NCBI GenBank assembly: GCA_013331415.1
Contig: DUGL01000190.1
Location: forward strand, 1,589 to 13,290
Source of the DNA: Methanoregulaceae archaeon
Lineage (GTDB): Archaea; Halobacteriota; Methanomicrobia; Methanomicrobiales; Methanospirillaceae
Length of the DNA stretch: 11,702 nt
Direction of reading: 5' to 3'
The notes beneath the pieces are model-generated. The model did no database searches. It worked only from the letters and a program-made list of their open reading frames with translations, and was not told where the DNA came from. Below are positions 1 to 7,116 of this stretch, in pieces. A program made the position numbers and the translations under genes. Position 1 is the stretch's first letter; each line of letters starts with the position of its first letter.

Positions 1-24
1 TGATAACCACTACACTATCGGCGC
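1..24 (-). tRNA. tRNA gene, 5' part only (truncated at window edge)
   Basis: Read on the minus strand, the first 24 bases give a tRNA 5' end: a seven-base acceptor strand GCGCCGA, then T8, A9 and a D-arm GTGTAGTGGTTATCA with the conserved A14, G18G19 and A21 region. The mature 5' end would be position 24. The anticodon, T-arm and 3' acceptor strand lie outside the window, so the amino acid cannot be read. The GTGTAGTGG D-arm is common in archaeal tRNAs for Asp, Glu and Gln, but this only suggests an isotype. The gene is divergent from the biosynthetic block to its right. Confidence 0.8.
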
Positions 25-52
25 ACAGTGCTCTCTACAATATGCAGTAAAC

Positions 53-60
53 AATTATAA
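53..60 (-). promoter_or_regulatory. Possible TATA box of the minus-strand tRNA
   Basis: On the minus strand this reads TTATAATT, centred about 33 bases upstream of the tRNA 5' end. An archaeal TATA box sits about 26 bases before the transcription start, so transcription would begin near position 30 and leave a leader of about six bases for RNase P. The call rests on A/T content and spacing only. Confidence 0.4.
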
Positions 61-102
61 GGGTATCGAATCATCGCCTGAACAGAGTACGTCCCGCCCC
101 CG

Positions 103-156
103 CCCACATATCCACGAGGTGTCTGGCAGGACCGGGGAGCCACCTGACTCTGTGGG
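103..156. other. Imperfect GC-rich inverted repeat between divergent genes
   Basis: CCCACA (103-108) can pair with TGTGGG (151-156), and inside it AGGTG (117-121) can pair with CACCT (141-145). The stems are short and interrupted. The region lies between the divergent tRNA and the first biosynthetic gene, upstream of the likely start of its transcript, so any role would be at the DNA level. It may be chance in GC-rich DNA. Nothing else was recognised between 61 and 170. Confidence 0.15.
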
Positions 157-173
157 GGAGAAATGGACGGTGT

Positions 174-192
174 TCCAACATCTTAATTAAAG
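174..192 (+). promoter_or_regulatory. Promoter of the precorrin-2 dehydrogenase/hem operon
   Basis: The stretch TCCAACATCTTAATTAAAG is the most A/T-rich segment before the first gene. Its TTAATTAA core is centred about 29 bases ahead of the ATG at 215, the spacing expected if the transcript begins at or very near that ATG. A similar element, TCCAAGTCTTAAT, precedes cbiT at 5938-5950. No bacterial promoter pattern is visible. Confidence 0.55.
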
Positions 193-214
193 TACCCCGC
201 CAGATCTCATGCAG

Positions 215-838
215 ATGATCCCCCTCGTGCACGATCTCTCTGGTAAGAACGTGGTGATTTTTGGTGGGGGTCGTGTGGGGGCACGCAAAGCCGCGTTCTT
301 CCTGCCGGAAACAGAGGTAACGGTCATATCGCACTCATTTTCACCGCTCCTCTCCGGACTGGGAGGGCAGCGTATCACCCTTGACCTCTCGTCCCTCGAT
401 GACCGTGAACTTACCCACCTGCTTGACGGAGTATTCCTTGCTGTTGCCGCCACTCCTGATCAGGACCTCAATAACCGTATCGGGAAGATCTGCCGGGAGC
501 AGGGAATCCTCTTCAACAACGCGGCAGGAGAACCCGGTGATATCCTCATCCCCTCTGTTATCCGGGGTGAGCACCACCTCCTTGCCATCAGCACCAGGGG
601 AGCGAGCCCTGCTGTTGCCCGGTTCCTCAGAGAGCACCTTGAGGCAAGTCTCCCGGACCTTGACAGGATGATTACCCTCCAGGAGCGGCTCCGCACGGCT
701 CTCCGGGAAAAGGAATCGGACCCCGAGAGGAGGAGAACGATCACACGGCAGGCCCTCCATGATCCATCCCTCTGGGAAGCACTTGCGAAAGGTGAAGAGC
801 TTGCATGGCGAATAGTGCAGGAGAGGTACCTGCAGTGA
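215..838 (+). CDS. Precorrin-2 dehydrogenase (Met8p/SirC/CysG-N family)
   Basis: This protein of 207 residues oxidises precorrin-2 to sirohydrochlorin with NAD+, the branch-point intermediate for cobalamin, siroheme and F430. Some family members also insert iron, and that activity cannot be read from sequence. Visible features are an N-terminal Rossmann fold with a GGGRVGARKA nucleotide-binding loop at residues 17-26, an AATPDQDLNN segment near 77-87 that holds the candidate catalytic Asp, and the family motif ISTRGASPAVARFLR at about 125-139. The C-terminal helical part is present and the length is normal. I chose ATG 215 (MIPLVHDL) over ATG 209 because family members usually begin this way and because of promoter spacing. 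No Shine-Dalgarno site precedes either ATG, which suggests a leaderless or nearly leaderless message. The stop codon overlaps the GTG start of hemA by four bases. Confidence 0.93.
   Translation: MIPLVHDLSGKNVVIFGGGRVGARKAAFFLPETEVTVISHSFSPLLSGLGGQRITLDLSSLDDRELTHLLDGVFLAVAATPDQDLNNRIGKICREQGILFNNAAGEPGDILIPSVIRGEHHLLAISTRGASPAVARFLREHLEASLPDLDRMITLQERLRTALREKESDPERRRTITRQALHDPSLWEALAKGEELAWRIVQERYLQ
820..827 (+). promoter_or_regulatory. Ribosome binding site deciding the hemA start
   Basis: GGAGAGGT ends seven bases before the GTG at 835. It supports that GTG, which overlaps the preceding stop as GTGA, as the hemA start. The upstream in-frame ATG at 805 also has a possible site (AGGTGA at 790-795), so the choice is likely but not certain. 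Confidence 0.5.
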
Positions 839-2109
839 ACGACGTCCTCTTCACCTCCATCGCCGTTGCCGGGCTGAGCCACCATACCGCAACGGTTGAT
901 ATGCTCGAGGCGTTCAGGTTCCCTGATGAAGAAGCTTTTTTGCGCAAGGCGAAAGACCGGTTCCGCGGGATGCTGCTCCTCCAGACCTGCAACCGGATTG
1001 AGATCCTTGTCCATGGCGAGGCGTCATCCCTGGTATCCCTCCTGCAGGAGGAAGGCCGAAAGAACTTTTCTATCCTCTCCGGGATCGATGCGCTCCGTCA
1101 CCTCCTTGAACTCGCTGCCGGCATGGATTCGATGATTGTCGGAGAGGACCAGATCATCGGGCAGCTGAAGGCCTCGCTTGCCCTGGCAAAGGAGACCGGG
1201 ACAGTAAGTCCGGCCCTTGACCTCTGCGTGAACAAGGCGGTGCATACCGGTGTGGAGGTGCGAAGACAGACCCAGATCAACCGCGGCGCGGTCTCCATTG
1301 GTTCGGCAGCGGTCCTGCTTGCCGAGGAGCAGCTGGGAACTCTCGCAGGGAAACGGATCCTTGTCGTGGGATCAGGCGAGATGGGTATGCTCGTCGCGCA
1401 AGCTCTCGCCGCAAAGCACCTCACTGCCATCTACGTGGCAAACAGGACATTTTGGAGGGCTGCATCCCTTGCCAAAAAGATTGGCGGGAAAGCAGTCAGG
1501 TTAGACGACCTGCCCCGCTACATGCTCCTGTCGGACGTTGTCATCTCCTGCACCTCCGCTCCCCACCCGGTCATCCACTGCGATGAACTGCGGGAGGCGA
1601 TGCGGGGACGGTGCTGGCCGCTCGAAGGCCATCCCCGCCCGCTCATCCTCATCGATATCGCACAGCCCCGGGATGTTGAGGAGGGGGCTGGCGAGATTGA
1701 CGGCGTCCACCTCTTTACCATCGACAGCCTCCGGAAGATAAACGAAGACACGATGAACACCCGGAGAAGCGAGGCTGAAAAAGCCCAGCGCTACCTTGAT
1801 GGGGAGCTCACCCAGTTTATCCGGCTCCTCAACGGGAAAGCTGCCGATGACACGCTCGCCATCCTCCACAGCTGGGCGGATGCGATCCGGCAGCGGGAGC
1901 GTGACCGGGCAATCGGACGTATCGGGACCGCTGATGAGAAGACCCGCGAGGTAGTCGATGACCTCTCACGGGCACTGGTGAGCAAGATACTCTCAGATGT
2001 GACCATCTCCATCAGGCTCTGTGCCGAGGACGGTGACCTCTCGTATGCCGAGTCGCTGGTCTCTGCCATCACACGAGGTGAGAAACTATGTTTCCGCAAC
2101 AACGAATGA
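835..2109 (+). CDS. hemA: Glutamyl-tRNA reductase
   Basis: This enzyme reduces glutamyl-tRNA(Glu) with NADPH to glutamate-1-semialdehyde, the first committed step of the C5 route to tetrapyrroles. The 424-residue protein has the N-terminal catalytic domain with LLQTCNRIE and the nucleophilic Cys at residue 52, and the signature GMDSMIVGEDQIIGQLK at about 96-112. The NADPH-binding loop VGSGEMG is at 178-184, followed by a long helical C-terminal dimerisation region. Length and motif order match the family. GTG 835 is preferred as start because of its Shine-Dalgarno site and GTGA overlap, and ATG 805 would add ten residues. Its product is handed directly to HemL, encoded two genes downstream. 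The 3' end overlaps hemB by 22 bases. Confidence 0.96.
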   Translation: MNDVLFTSIAVAGLSHHTATVDMLEAFRFPDEEAFLRKAKDRFRGMLLLQTCNRIEILVHGEASSLVSLLQEEGRKNFSILSGIDALRHLLELAAGMDSMIVGEDQIIGQLKASLALAKETGTVSPALDLCVNKAVHTGVEVRRQTQINRGAVSIGSAAVLLAEEQLGTLAGKRILVVGSGEMGMLVAQALAAKHLTAIYVANRTFWRAASLAKKIGGKAVRLDDLPRYMLLSDVVISCTSAPHPVIHCDELREAMRGRCWPLEGHPRPLILIDIAQPRDVEEGAGEIDGVHLFTIDSLRKINEDTMNTRRSEAEKAQRYLDGELTQFIRLLNGKAADDTLAILHSWADAIRQRERDRAIGRIGTADEKTREVVDDLSRALVSKILSDVTISIRLCAEDGDLSYAESLVSAITRGEKLCFRNNE

Positions 2110-3071
2110 GGAGACTCAGGGGATCGTTGATCCGGCCTTTCCTCCATGAACACCGGGTCCACACGAGGGATCTCGTTTTTCCCCTCTTCTTCGATGAGAC
2201 CATAGAGCGCCCTGTGCCTATACAGTCCATGCCGGGCCAGTTCCGGCATCCCCTCTCTGCTGCCGGGGATGTTGTGATCAGGGTACAACAGCAGGGAATC
2301 GGTGCGGTCCTGGTATTCGGTATCCCGGCACGGAAGGATTCGCAGGCATCAGAAGCCTGGAATCCCGGTGGTGTTGTCCAGGAGGCGGTAAGGGCAATGA
2401 AGCGAGCTGCCCCGGACATGCTCGTCATCACCGATGTCTGCGCCTGCGAATACACGGACCATGGTCACTGCGGGATCGTGGGGGAAGGCCGCTCGGGCCC
2501 GGACCTGCTGAACGATCCCTCCCTTGAACTCATGGCAAAAATTGCCGTCAGCCATGCGAAAGCAGGGTCTGATATCGTGGCCCCGTCCTGCATGCTGGAC
2601 GGGATGGTTGCGGTCATCAGGGCGGCACTCGATGAAGCCGGGTTTTTGGATGTCGGCATCATGTCCTATTCCACCAAGTTTGCGAGTGCCCTCTACGGAC
2701 CGTTCCGGGAGGCTGCCGGTTCGGCGTACAGCTTCGGGGACCGGGGCACCTACCAGGTCCATCCCGGGAACGCCCGGGAAGCTATCCGTGAATCAGCAAT
2801 CGATGCAACAGAGGGGGCGGACATCCTGATGGTGAAGCCGGGCGGGTTTTACCTTGATATTGTCGCCGCTGTGCGGGATCTCGGCCTCCCGGTGGCGGTA
2901 TACCAGGTGAGCGGGGAATACGCGATGATCAAAGCAGCGGCGGAACAGGGGTGGATCGATGAGCGAAAGGTCGTCCTGGAGAGCCTCCTCTGCATAAAAC
3001 GGGCCGGTGCAGACCTGATCATCACCTACTTTGCCATGGATGCAGCGGGGTGGCTCGATGAAGAGCAGTGA
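2088..3071 (+). CDS. hemB: Delta-aminolevulinic acid dehydratase (porphobilinogen synthase)
   Basis: HemB condenses two 5-aminolevulinate molecules into porphobilinogen. The protein of 327 residues opens with MFPQQRMRRLRG, close to the usual archaeal HemB N-terminus, which favours ATG 2088 over the in-frame ATG 2106. A GAGGTGAG site at 2075-2082 lies five bases ahead. The zinc-type cysteine cluster is complete in TDVCACEYTDHGHCG (Cys118, Cys120, Cys128). Both active-site lysines are present: Lys197 in SYSTKFASALYGPF and the Schiff-base lysine Lys250 in LMVKPGGFYLDIV. The stretch after Lys250 is usually PAL, so PGG is a mild departure. It overlaps hemA by 22 bases and hemL by 14. Confidence 0.97.
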   Translation: MFPQQRMRRLRGSLIRPFLHEHRVHTRDLVFPLFFDETIERPVPIQSMPGQFRHPLSAAGDVVIRVQQQGIGAVLVFGIPARKDSQASEAWNPGGVVQEAVRAMKRAAPDMLVITDVCACEYTDHGHCGIVGEGRSGPDLLNDPSLELMAKIAVSHAKAGSDIVAPSCMLDGMVAVIRAALDEAGFLDVGIMSYSTKFASALYGPFREAAGSAYSFGDRGTYQVHPGNAREAIRESAIDATEGADILMVKPGGFYLDIVAAVRDLGLPVAVYQVSGEYAMIKAAAEQGWIDERKVVLESLLCIKRAGADLIITYFAMDAAGWLDEEQ

Positions 3072-4296
3072 TATGTTTGAAGATGCAAAGACGCTGATGC
3101 CCGGCGGGGTCAGCAGCCCGGTCCGGGCGATACGCCCGTTCCCGTTCTATACCCAATCTGCACGGGGGAGCAGGATCACCACAATCGATGGCCCCACCCT
3201 CATTGACTGCTGCATGGCATACGGCCCCCTGATCCTCGGCCATGCCCATCCGGAGGTCATGGAAGCGATCCTGTCCCGTGTCCGGGACGGATGGCTCTAC
3301 GGGACACCCATCCCGCTCGAGCCGCAGTACGCCAGGCTGCTCATTGATGACCATCCGGGAATGGAGATGCTCCGTTTCGTCTCGAGCGGGTCTGAGGCCA
3401 CGATGGCAGCCATCCGGGTAGCGAGGGGCTTTACCGGGAGGCCGGATATCGTCAAGGTCGAGGGGGGGTTCCACGGAGCCCATGACGGAGTGCTGGTCCA
3501 GGCAGGATCCGGGGCGACGACACTCGGGATTCCTGACTCGGCAGGGGTCCTTGCTGACGTCGTGTCCCACACCCGGCAGGTGCCGTACAATGACCTTGAA
3601 GCCCTTGAAGGGCTCCTTGCAGGGAACAAGACTATCGGGGCATTCATCCTGGAACCCGTGCTCGGCAATATCGGGCCTGTCCTCCCTGACCGGGACTACC
3701 TCGCCGGGGTCAGGGAGATCACCCGTGCCCACGACGTGCTCCTCATCTTTGACGAAGTGATCACGGGATACCGGCTTGGTATCGGGGGTGCACAGAACCT
3801 GTACGGGGTGAAGCCGGACCTCACGACACTCGGGAAGATCATCGGTGGTGGGCTCCCGATCGGTGCATTTGGTGGGAGGCGGGAGATCATGGAGCTGATC
3901 GCTCCTGCCGGGCCGGTCTACCAGGCAGGGACGTTCTCCGGTAACCCGCTCTCGCTCTCGGCCGGCATGGCAGCCATCACCTGGCTCCACGACCACCCGG
4001 AGATCTACCAGCGCCTCGAGGATTCCACGCGTTCCATCGGTGAGGGGACCAGCAGGAAGGCCGGATCTTTTGTCCGGATCGGATCCATGTTCAAGTTCTT
4101 CTTCAGGGAAGCGCCGCCACGAAACTACCGTGAAGCAAAAGAGTGCGACACTGGCAGGTTCACATCGTTCTGGTCTGCCATGCTGAAGTCCGGTATCTTC
4201 CTCCCGCCCTCTCAGTTCGAGACCAACTTCATCTCGGCAGCCCATGACGAGCAGGATATCGCGACGATCAGATCAGCATACCAGGCATGTCTGTGA
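3058..4296 (+). CDS. hemL: Glutamate-1-semialdehyde 2,1-aminomutase
   Basis: HemL is a PLP-dependent class III aminotransferase-fold enzyme that isomerises glutamate-1-semialdehyde to 5-aminolevulinate. The 412-residue protein has FEDAKTLMPGGVSSPVRA at the N-terminus, the cofactor phosphate loop SSGSEATMAAIR near 109-120, DEVITGYR near 232-239, and the PLP lysine at residue 260 in TLGKIIGGGLPIGAFGG. GTFSGNPLSLSAG follows near 291, and the C-terminal IGSMFKFFF and LPPSQFE segments are conserved. It is about ten residues shorter than typical relatives, mostly just before IGSMF. ATG 3058 fits the family N-terminus. An in-frame ATG at 3031 would add nine residues without similarity. A GGGGTGG stretch lies four bases upstream. 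It overlaps hemB by 14 bases and hemC by 10. Confidence 0.96.
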   Translation: MKSSDMFEDAKTLMPGGVSSPVRAIRPFPFYTQSARGSRITTIDGPTLIDCCMAYGPLILGHAHPEVMEAILSRVRDGWLYGTPIPLEPQYARLLIDDHPGMEMLRFVSSGSEATMAAIRVARGFTGRPDIVKVEGGFHGAHDGVLVQAGSGATTLGIPDSAGVLADVVSHTRQVPYNDLEALEGLLAGNKTIGAFILEPVLGNIGPVLPDRDYLAGVREITRAHDVLLIFDEVITGYRLGIGGAQNLYGVKPDLTTLGKIIGGGLPIGAFGGRREIMELIAPAGPVYQAGTFSGNPLSLSAGMAAITWLHDHPEIYQRLEDSTRSIGEGTSRKAGSFVRIGSMFKFFFREAPPRNYREAKECDTGRFTSFWSAMLKSGIFLPPSQFETNFISAAHDEQDIATIRSAYQACL

Positions 4297-5177
4297 GGAT
4301 TGGAACACGGGGGAGCAGGCTCGCCCTGGCACAGGCGGAACGGGTGGCTGCCCTCCTCCTGGATTCAGGTCACGATTCCGAGATCGTTATCATCACCACC
4401 GAAGGAGATACGGCACTGGGCGTACCTCTCCACGAGATAGGCGGGCAGGGGGTTTTTGTGCGGGCCCTTGATGACGCCGTCCTTTCCGGCAGGATCGATT
4501 GTGCCGTCCATTCCATGAAAGACATCCCTGCGCGGCGGCCGGCAGGTCTTGCGACCTGTGCCATCCTTACGCGCGACTCCCCGGCGGACTTCCTTGCCCA
4601 TACGATATCCCATAGAGAAATCCGGGTTATCGGGACATCGAGTACGAGGAGAAAGGCCCAGCTCCTGCGCCATATGGGGGATGTGGATGTCCGGCAGTTG
4701 CGAGGGAACGTCGATACCCGGCTCCGGAAACTCGCCGAAAGCCAGTACGATGCGATCGTGCTTGCAGAGGCCGGTATGGAGCGGTTGGGGCTCACCATCC
4801 CGGGAACACGGCTCTCCCCTGATACGTTCGTCCCTTCCCCGAACCAGGGAACGATTGCCGTGGTGTGCAGGGATGAGCCAGCGCTCTGCAGGATCTTGTT
4901 GCCTCTCGACCATCCCGACACCCGGACCGATGTGGGGATCGAGCGGGTCGTGATGGAGGAGGTCGGTGGCGGGTGCTTCACTCCGCAGGGCATCCATGCA
5001 CAAAACGGGCACCTCATTGCAGAGATCCTCTCTCTCGATGGGAAGCGGCAGGTGCGCAGGGAGGCAGACATCTCCTCGACAGAGCAGGCACGGGTTTTCG
5101 GGCAGGAGCTCCGGCGCGAGGGGAAAGAACTGATCAGGGAAGCATACGAGAGGCTTGGGATTCGTGATGAACGGTAA
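4287..5177 (+). CDS. hemC: Porphobilinogen deaminase (hydroxymethylbilane synthase)
   Basis: HemC polymerises four porphobilinogen units into the linear hydroxymethylbilane. The 296-residue protein begins SVRIGTRGSRLALAQAE. It contains VHSMKDIPA with the catalytic Asp at residue 79, the cofactor-binding run GTSSTRRKAQLL near 116-127, LRGNVDTRL near 138-146, and GGGCFTPQGIHA with Cys230, the attachment point for the dipyrromethane cofactor. The usual PxxGQGALGIE-type segment appears as SPNQGTIAVVCR. Length is normal. The start overlaps the hemL stop by 10 bases and only a weak ribosome site is visible, so coupling to hemL is likely. The next step needs uroporphyrinogen III synthase (HemD), which is not encoded next to it here. 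Confidence 0.96.
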   Translation: MSVRIGTRGSRLALAQAERVAALLLDSGHDSEIVIITTEGDTALGVPLHEIGGQGVFVRALDDAVLSGRIDCAVHSMKDIPARRPAGLATCAILTRDSPADFLAHTISHREIRVIGTSSTRRKAQLLRHMGDVDVRQLRGNVDTRLRKLAESQYDAIVLAEAGMERLGLTIPGTRLSPDTFVPSPNQGTIAVVCRDEPALCRILLPLDHPDTRTDVGIERVVMEEVGGGCFTPQGIHAQNGHLIAEILSLDGKRQVRREADISSTEQARVFGQELRREGKELIREAYERLGIRDER

Positions 5178-5916
5178 GGTATACCTGGTGGGTGCCGGGC
5201 CCGGGGGGGAGGGATTCCTCACGCTCCGGGCACGTGCAGTGATCGATGCGGCAGAAGTGGTCCTCTATGACCAGCTCCCGGGCGAGGAGATCCTCGCATC
5301 GCTGCCGGCACAGGCAGAGAAGATAGATTGCGGTAAGTACGGGTCCGAGCATACGCTTGAGCAGGACGAGATCGAGGAACTCCTGATCCGGAAAGCGAAG
5401 GAAGGCAAGGTGGTGGTCAGGCTCAAGGGAGGAGATCCGTTCCTGTTCGGGCGTGGCGGCGAGGAACTTGAAGTACTCAGGGAAGCGGGCATCGACGTCG
5501 AGCTGGTCCCAGGGATCTCCAGTGCGCTCGCGGTCCCGGGTGCTGTCGGCATCCCGCTCACCCACCGGAAATTTGCATCATCGGTCACCGTCATCACCGG
5601 CCACGAGGATCCGGCAAAGGAGGAATCAGCGCTTGACTGGGCGGTCCTTGCCCGGCAGCGGGGCACCCTGGTGATCCTGATGGGAGTAAAAAACCTCCCC
5701 GCCATCGCTGCTTCGCTCATCAGCCAGGGAAAAGACCCGGATACCCCGGTTGCCATCATCGAGCGGGGGCTCAGAAGAGACCAGCGGGTGACAACCGGGG
5801 CGCTCGCACGGATCGGGGAGATTGCCCGGCAGACCGGTGTCAGGCCTCCGGCTGTGATCGTGATAGGGGGCGTCGTCTCACTCTACGAAGAGGGAAAAGA
5901 GATAATTCCTCTCTGA
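5167..5916 (+). CDS. cobA: Uroporphyrinogen-III C-methyltransferase (SUMT)
   Basis: SUMT transfers two methyl groups from S-adenosylmethionine to C2 and C7 of uroporphyrinogen III, giving precorrin-2, the substrate of the dehydrogenase at the head of this operon. The 249-residue single-domain protein has VYLVGAGPGGEGFLTLRA at 5-22, GKYGSEHTLEQDEI near 56-69, VVRLKGGDPFLFGRGGEE near 83-100, VPGISSA at 114-120 and IPLTHR at 129-134. These separate SUMT from the other methylases in the window. It is fused neither to HemD nor to a CysG dehydrogenase part. The common GPGDPxLLT loop reads GPGGEGFLT here. ATG 5167 fits the family start. TTG 5155 and GTG 5164 are longer alternatives. It overlaps hemC by 11 bases and appears to end the first transcription unit. 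Confidence 0.95.
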   Translation: MNGKVYLVGAGPGGEGFLTLRARAVIDAAEVVLYDQLPGEEILASLPAQAEKIDCGKYGSEHTLEQDEIEELLIRKAKEGKVVVRLKGGDPFLFGRGGEELEVLREAGIDVELVPGISSALAVPGAVGIPLTHRKFASSVTVITGHEDPAKEESALDWAVLARQRGTLVILMGVKNLPAIAASLISQGKDPDTPVAIIERGLRRDQRVTTGALARIGEIARQTGVRPPAVIVIGGVVSLYEEGKEIIPL

Positions 5917-5937
5917 TTCTTCCCGGGGACGAGGGTA

Positions 5938-5953
5938 TCCAAGTCTTAATACC
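5938..5953 (+). promoter_or_regulatory. Promoter of the cbi operon
   Basis: The 69-base gap between cobA and cbiT contains TCCAAGTCTTAATACC, which matches the element before the first gene (TCCAACATCTTAAT, 174-187) apart from a substitution and a one-base gap. The A/T core is centred about 38 bases before ATG 5986 and 32 before ATG 5980, implying a very short leader. It suggests that the corrin genes can be transcribed apart from the upstream hem genes. No clear terminator is seen after cobA, so read-through is also possible. Confidence 0.5.
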
Positions 5954-5972
5954 TTACAACAACCCTACTTTA

Positions 5973-5979
5973 GGAAGGT
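5973..5979 (+). promoter_or_regulatory. Ribosome binding site of cbiT
   Basis: GGAAGGT lies directly against ATG 5980 but six bases before ATG 5986. This spacing is the reason for choosing 5986 as the cbiT start. Confidence 0.35.
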
Positions 5980-5985
5980 ATGAAG

Positions 5986-6513
5986 ATGACCCTGCCCGGC
6001 GGACCCACCAAAGAGGAGATCATGGCGGTCTCCCTTGCAAAACTCTCCCTTCGCCGGGATGATGTCTTTGTCGATATCGGCTGCGGGACCGGCGCGGTCT
6101 CGGTGCAGGCAGCCCCCCAGGTCATGCAGGTATATGCCGTGGATCTCCGGGAGGAGGCGGTCTCCTGCACCCGCGATGCAGCACGAGAACGCGGAATAGC
6201 AAATATTGATGTCCGGCTGGGGCATGGTGCAGACCTCCTCGAAAAACTTCCCCGGGCAGATGCCCTGTTCATGGGCGGTTCGCGTGACCTCGGAAAGATC
6301 CTCTCCCTCGCTGCTGATAAGAGGGTCCGCTCCATCGTGGTCAATGCCGTCCTTCTCAGGACGCTTCATGATGCAGTCACCACGATGCAGGAGCTCGGAA
6401 TATTTACGGAAGTTGTCCAGGTTATGATAGCACGTTCGTACCCGCTTGCCAGCGGGCTCATGTTCAGGCCGCTTGACCCGGTCTGGATCATTGTCGGAGG
6501 GAGCCAGTGCTGA
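5986..6513 (+). CDS. cbiT: Cobalt-precorrin-6B C15-methyltransferase (decarboxylating)
   Basis: CbiT methylates C15 of cobalt-precorrin-6B and removes the C12 acetate carboxyl. It is a class I Rossmann methyltransferase, unlike the other methylases in this operon. The protein of 175 residues has PGGPTKEEIMAVSLAKL at the start, which in the family helps bind the substrate, then the SAM loop VFVDIGCGTGAVSVQAA near 27-43. YAVDLREEAV, LFMGGSRDLGKIL and a conserved IARSYPLASG stretch follow. It matches the stand-alone archaeal CbiT type and lacks the CbiE part to which it is fused in CobL proteins. CbiE is instead the last gene of this run. The start could be ATG 5980, adding two residues. It overlaps cbiL by seven bases. 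Confidence 0.93.
   Translation: MTLPGGPTKEEIMAVSLAKLSLRRDDVFVDIGCGTGAVSVQAAPQVMQVYAVDLREEAVSCTRDAARERGIANIDVRLGHGADLLEKLPRADALFMGGSRDLGKILSLAADKRVRSIVVNAVLLRTLHDAVTTMQELGIFTEVVQVMIARSYPLASGLMFRPLDPVWIIVGGSQC
6496..6500 (+). promoter_or_regulatory. Ribosome binding site deciding the GTG start of cbiL
   Basis: A perfect GGAGG lies six bases ahead of GTG 6507, inside the end of cbiT. No ATG is available in a similar position, so this site supports the GTG start. Confidence 0.6.
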
Positions 6514-7115
6514 TCGGGCTGGGCCTTGGCCCCGGTGAACCGGAGTACCTGACCATCCGGGCTGTCCGGATCCTCCGCGAGGCGGACGCTGTCTTTGTCC
6601 CGGGGACCATTGCACAGGAGCTGGTCGCCCCGTACCGCGAGGCAGAGGTCCTCGATTTTCCCATGACCGGGGATGAAGCGCGTATCCGTGCCTGCATCGA
6701 GCAGCATGCTGACCGCATTGCCCCCTTCGCACGGTCCGGGGTGGCGGTGCTCGGGATACTCGGGGATCCCAACTTTTTCTCCACCTACTCCCGGCTGGTC
6801 AGCGTGATGCGGGAGCGGCATCCCGATATCGGGTGCAGGACCGAGCCCGGCATCAGTGCTATCACTGCGTTCGCATCGGTCGCAGGGCTCTCCCTCTCCG
6901 GGGGGTTCGTTGTCACTGACGGTGCCGCTCCGACCCGGTCCCGCATCATGCTCAAGGTGCGGCGACCACGCCAGGTCGCAGAGACCCTCAGGACTGAGGG
7001 GTACCGAACCTTTGTGCTGGTGGAGCGGATGTGCCTGGACGAGACGCGGGTCTATCGTGATGAGGAGCTCCCTGAAGAGTGTGACTACATGAGTGTCCTG
7101 TACGCGGAGCGCTGA
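6507..7115 (+). CDS. cbiL: Cobalt-precorrin-2 C20-methyltransferase
   Basis: CbiL methylates C20 of cobalt-precorrin-2 (cobalt-sirohydrochlorin), the first corrin-specific methylation of the cobalt-early route. The 202-residue protein carries the tetrapyrrole methylase signature GLGLGPGEPEYLTIRAVRIL at 4-23, LDFPMTGDE near 49-57, ILGDPNFFSTYSRL at 84-97 and EPGISA at 113-118. The combination of DFPMT and GDPxxxSTYS is typical of CbiL/CobI rather than of the other paralogues here. It is somewhat compact, since relatives often exceed 210 residues. It starts with GTG behind a perfect GGAGG, overlaps cbiT by seven bases and ends one base before cbiF. Confidence 0.92.
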   Translation: MLIGLGLGPGEPEYLTIRAVRILREADAVFVPGTIAQELVAPYREAEVLDFPMTGDEARIRACIEQHADRIAPFARSGVAVLGILGDPNFFSTYSRLVSVMRERHPDIGCRTEPGISAITAFASVAGLSLSGGFVVTDGAAPTRSRIMLKVRRPRQVAETLRTEGYRTFVLVERMCLDETRVYRDEELPEECDYMSVLYAER

Positions 7116-7116
7116 C

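Noticed and set aside
92..180. Cobalamin riboswitch upstream of the first operon
   Set aside because: There is a GCCACCTGAC stretch and some pairing, but the B12 box and conserved core junctions are not found, B12 riboswitches are not expected in methanogens, and the region is probably upstream of the transcript start.
3022..4245. Long minus-strand open frame opposite hemL (407 codons)
   Set aside because: It mirrors the GC-rich third positions of hemL, shows no family motif and is rich in charged, low-similarity sequence. HemL has all catalytic residues.
4365..5222. Minus-strand open frame opposite hemC (285 codons)
   Set aside because: It lies fully across hemC and the start of cobA, has no recognisable motif, and is explained by hemC codon use.
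5917..5937. Intrinsic terminator after cobA
   Set aside because: The CCCGGGG stretch has no convincing hairpin partner and no T-tract follows, so a terminator cannot be supported.
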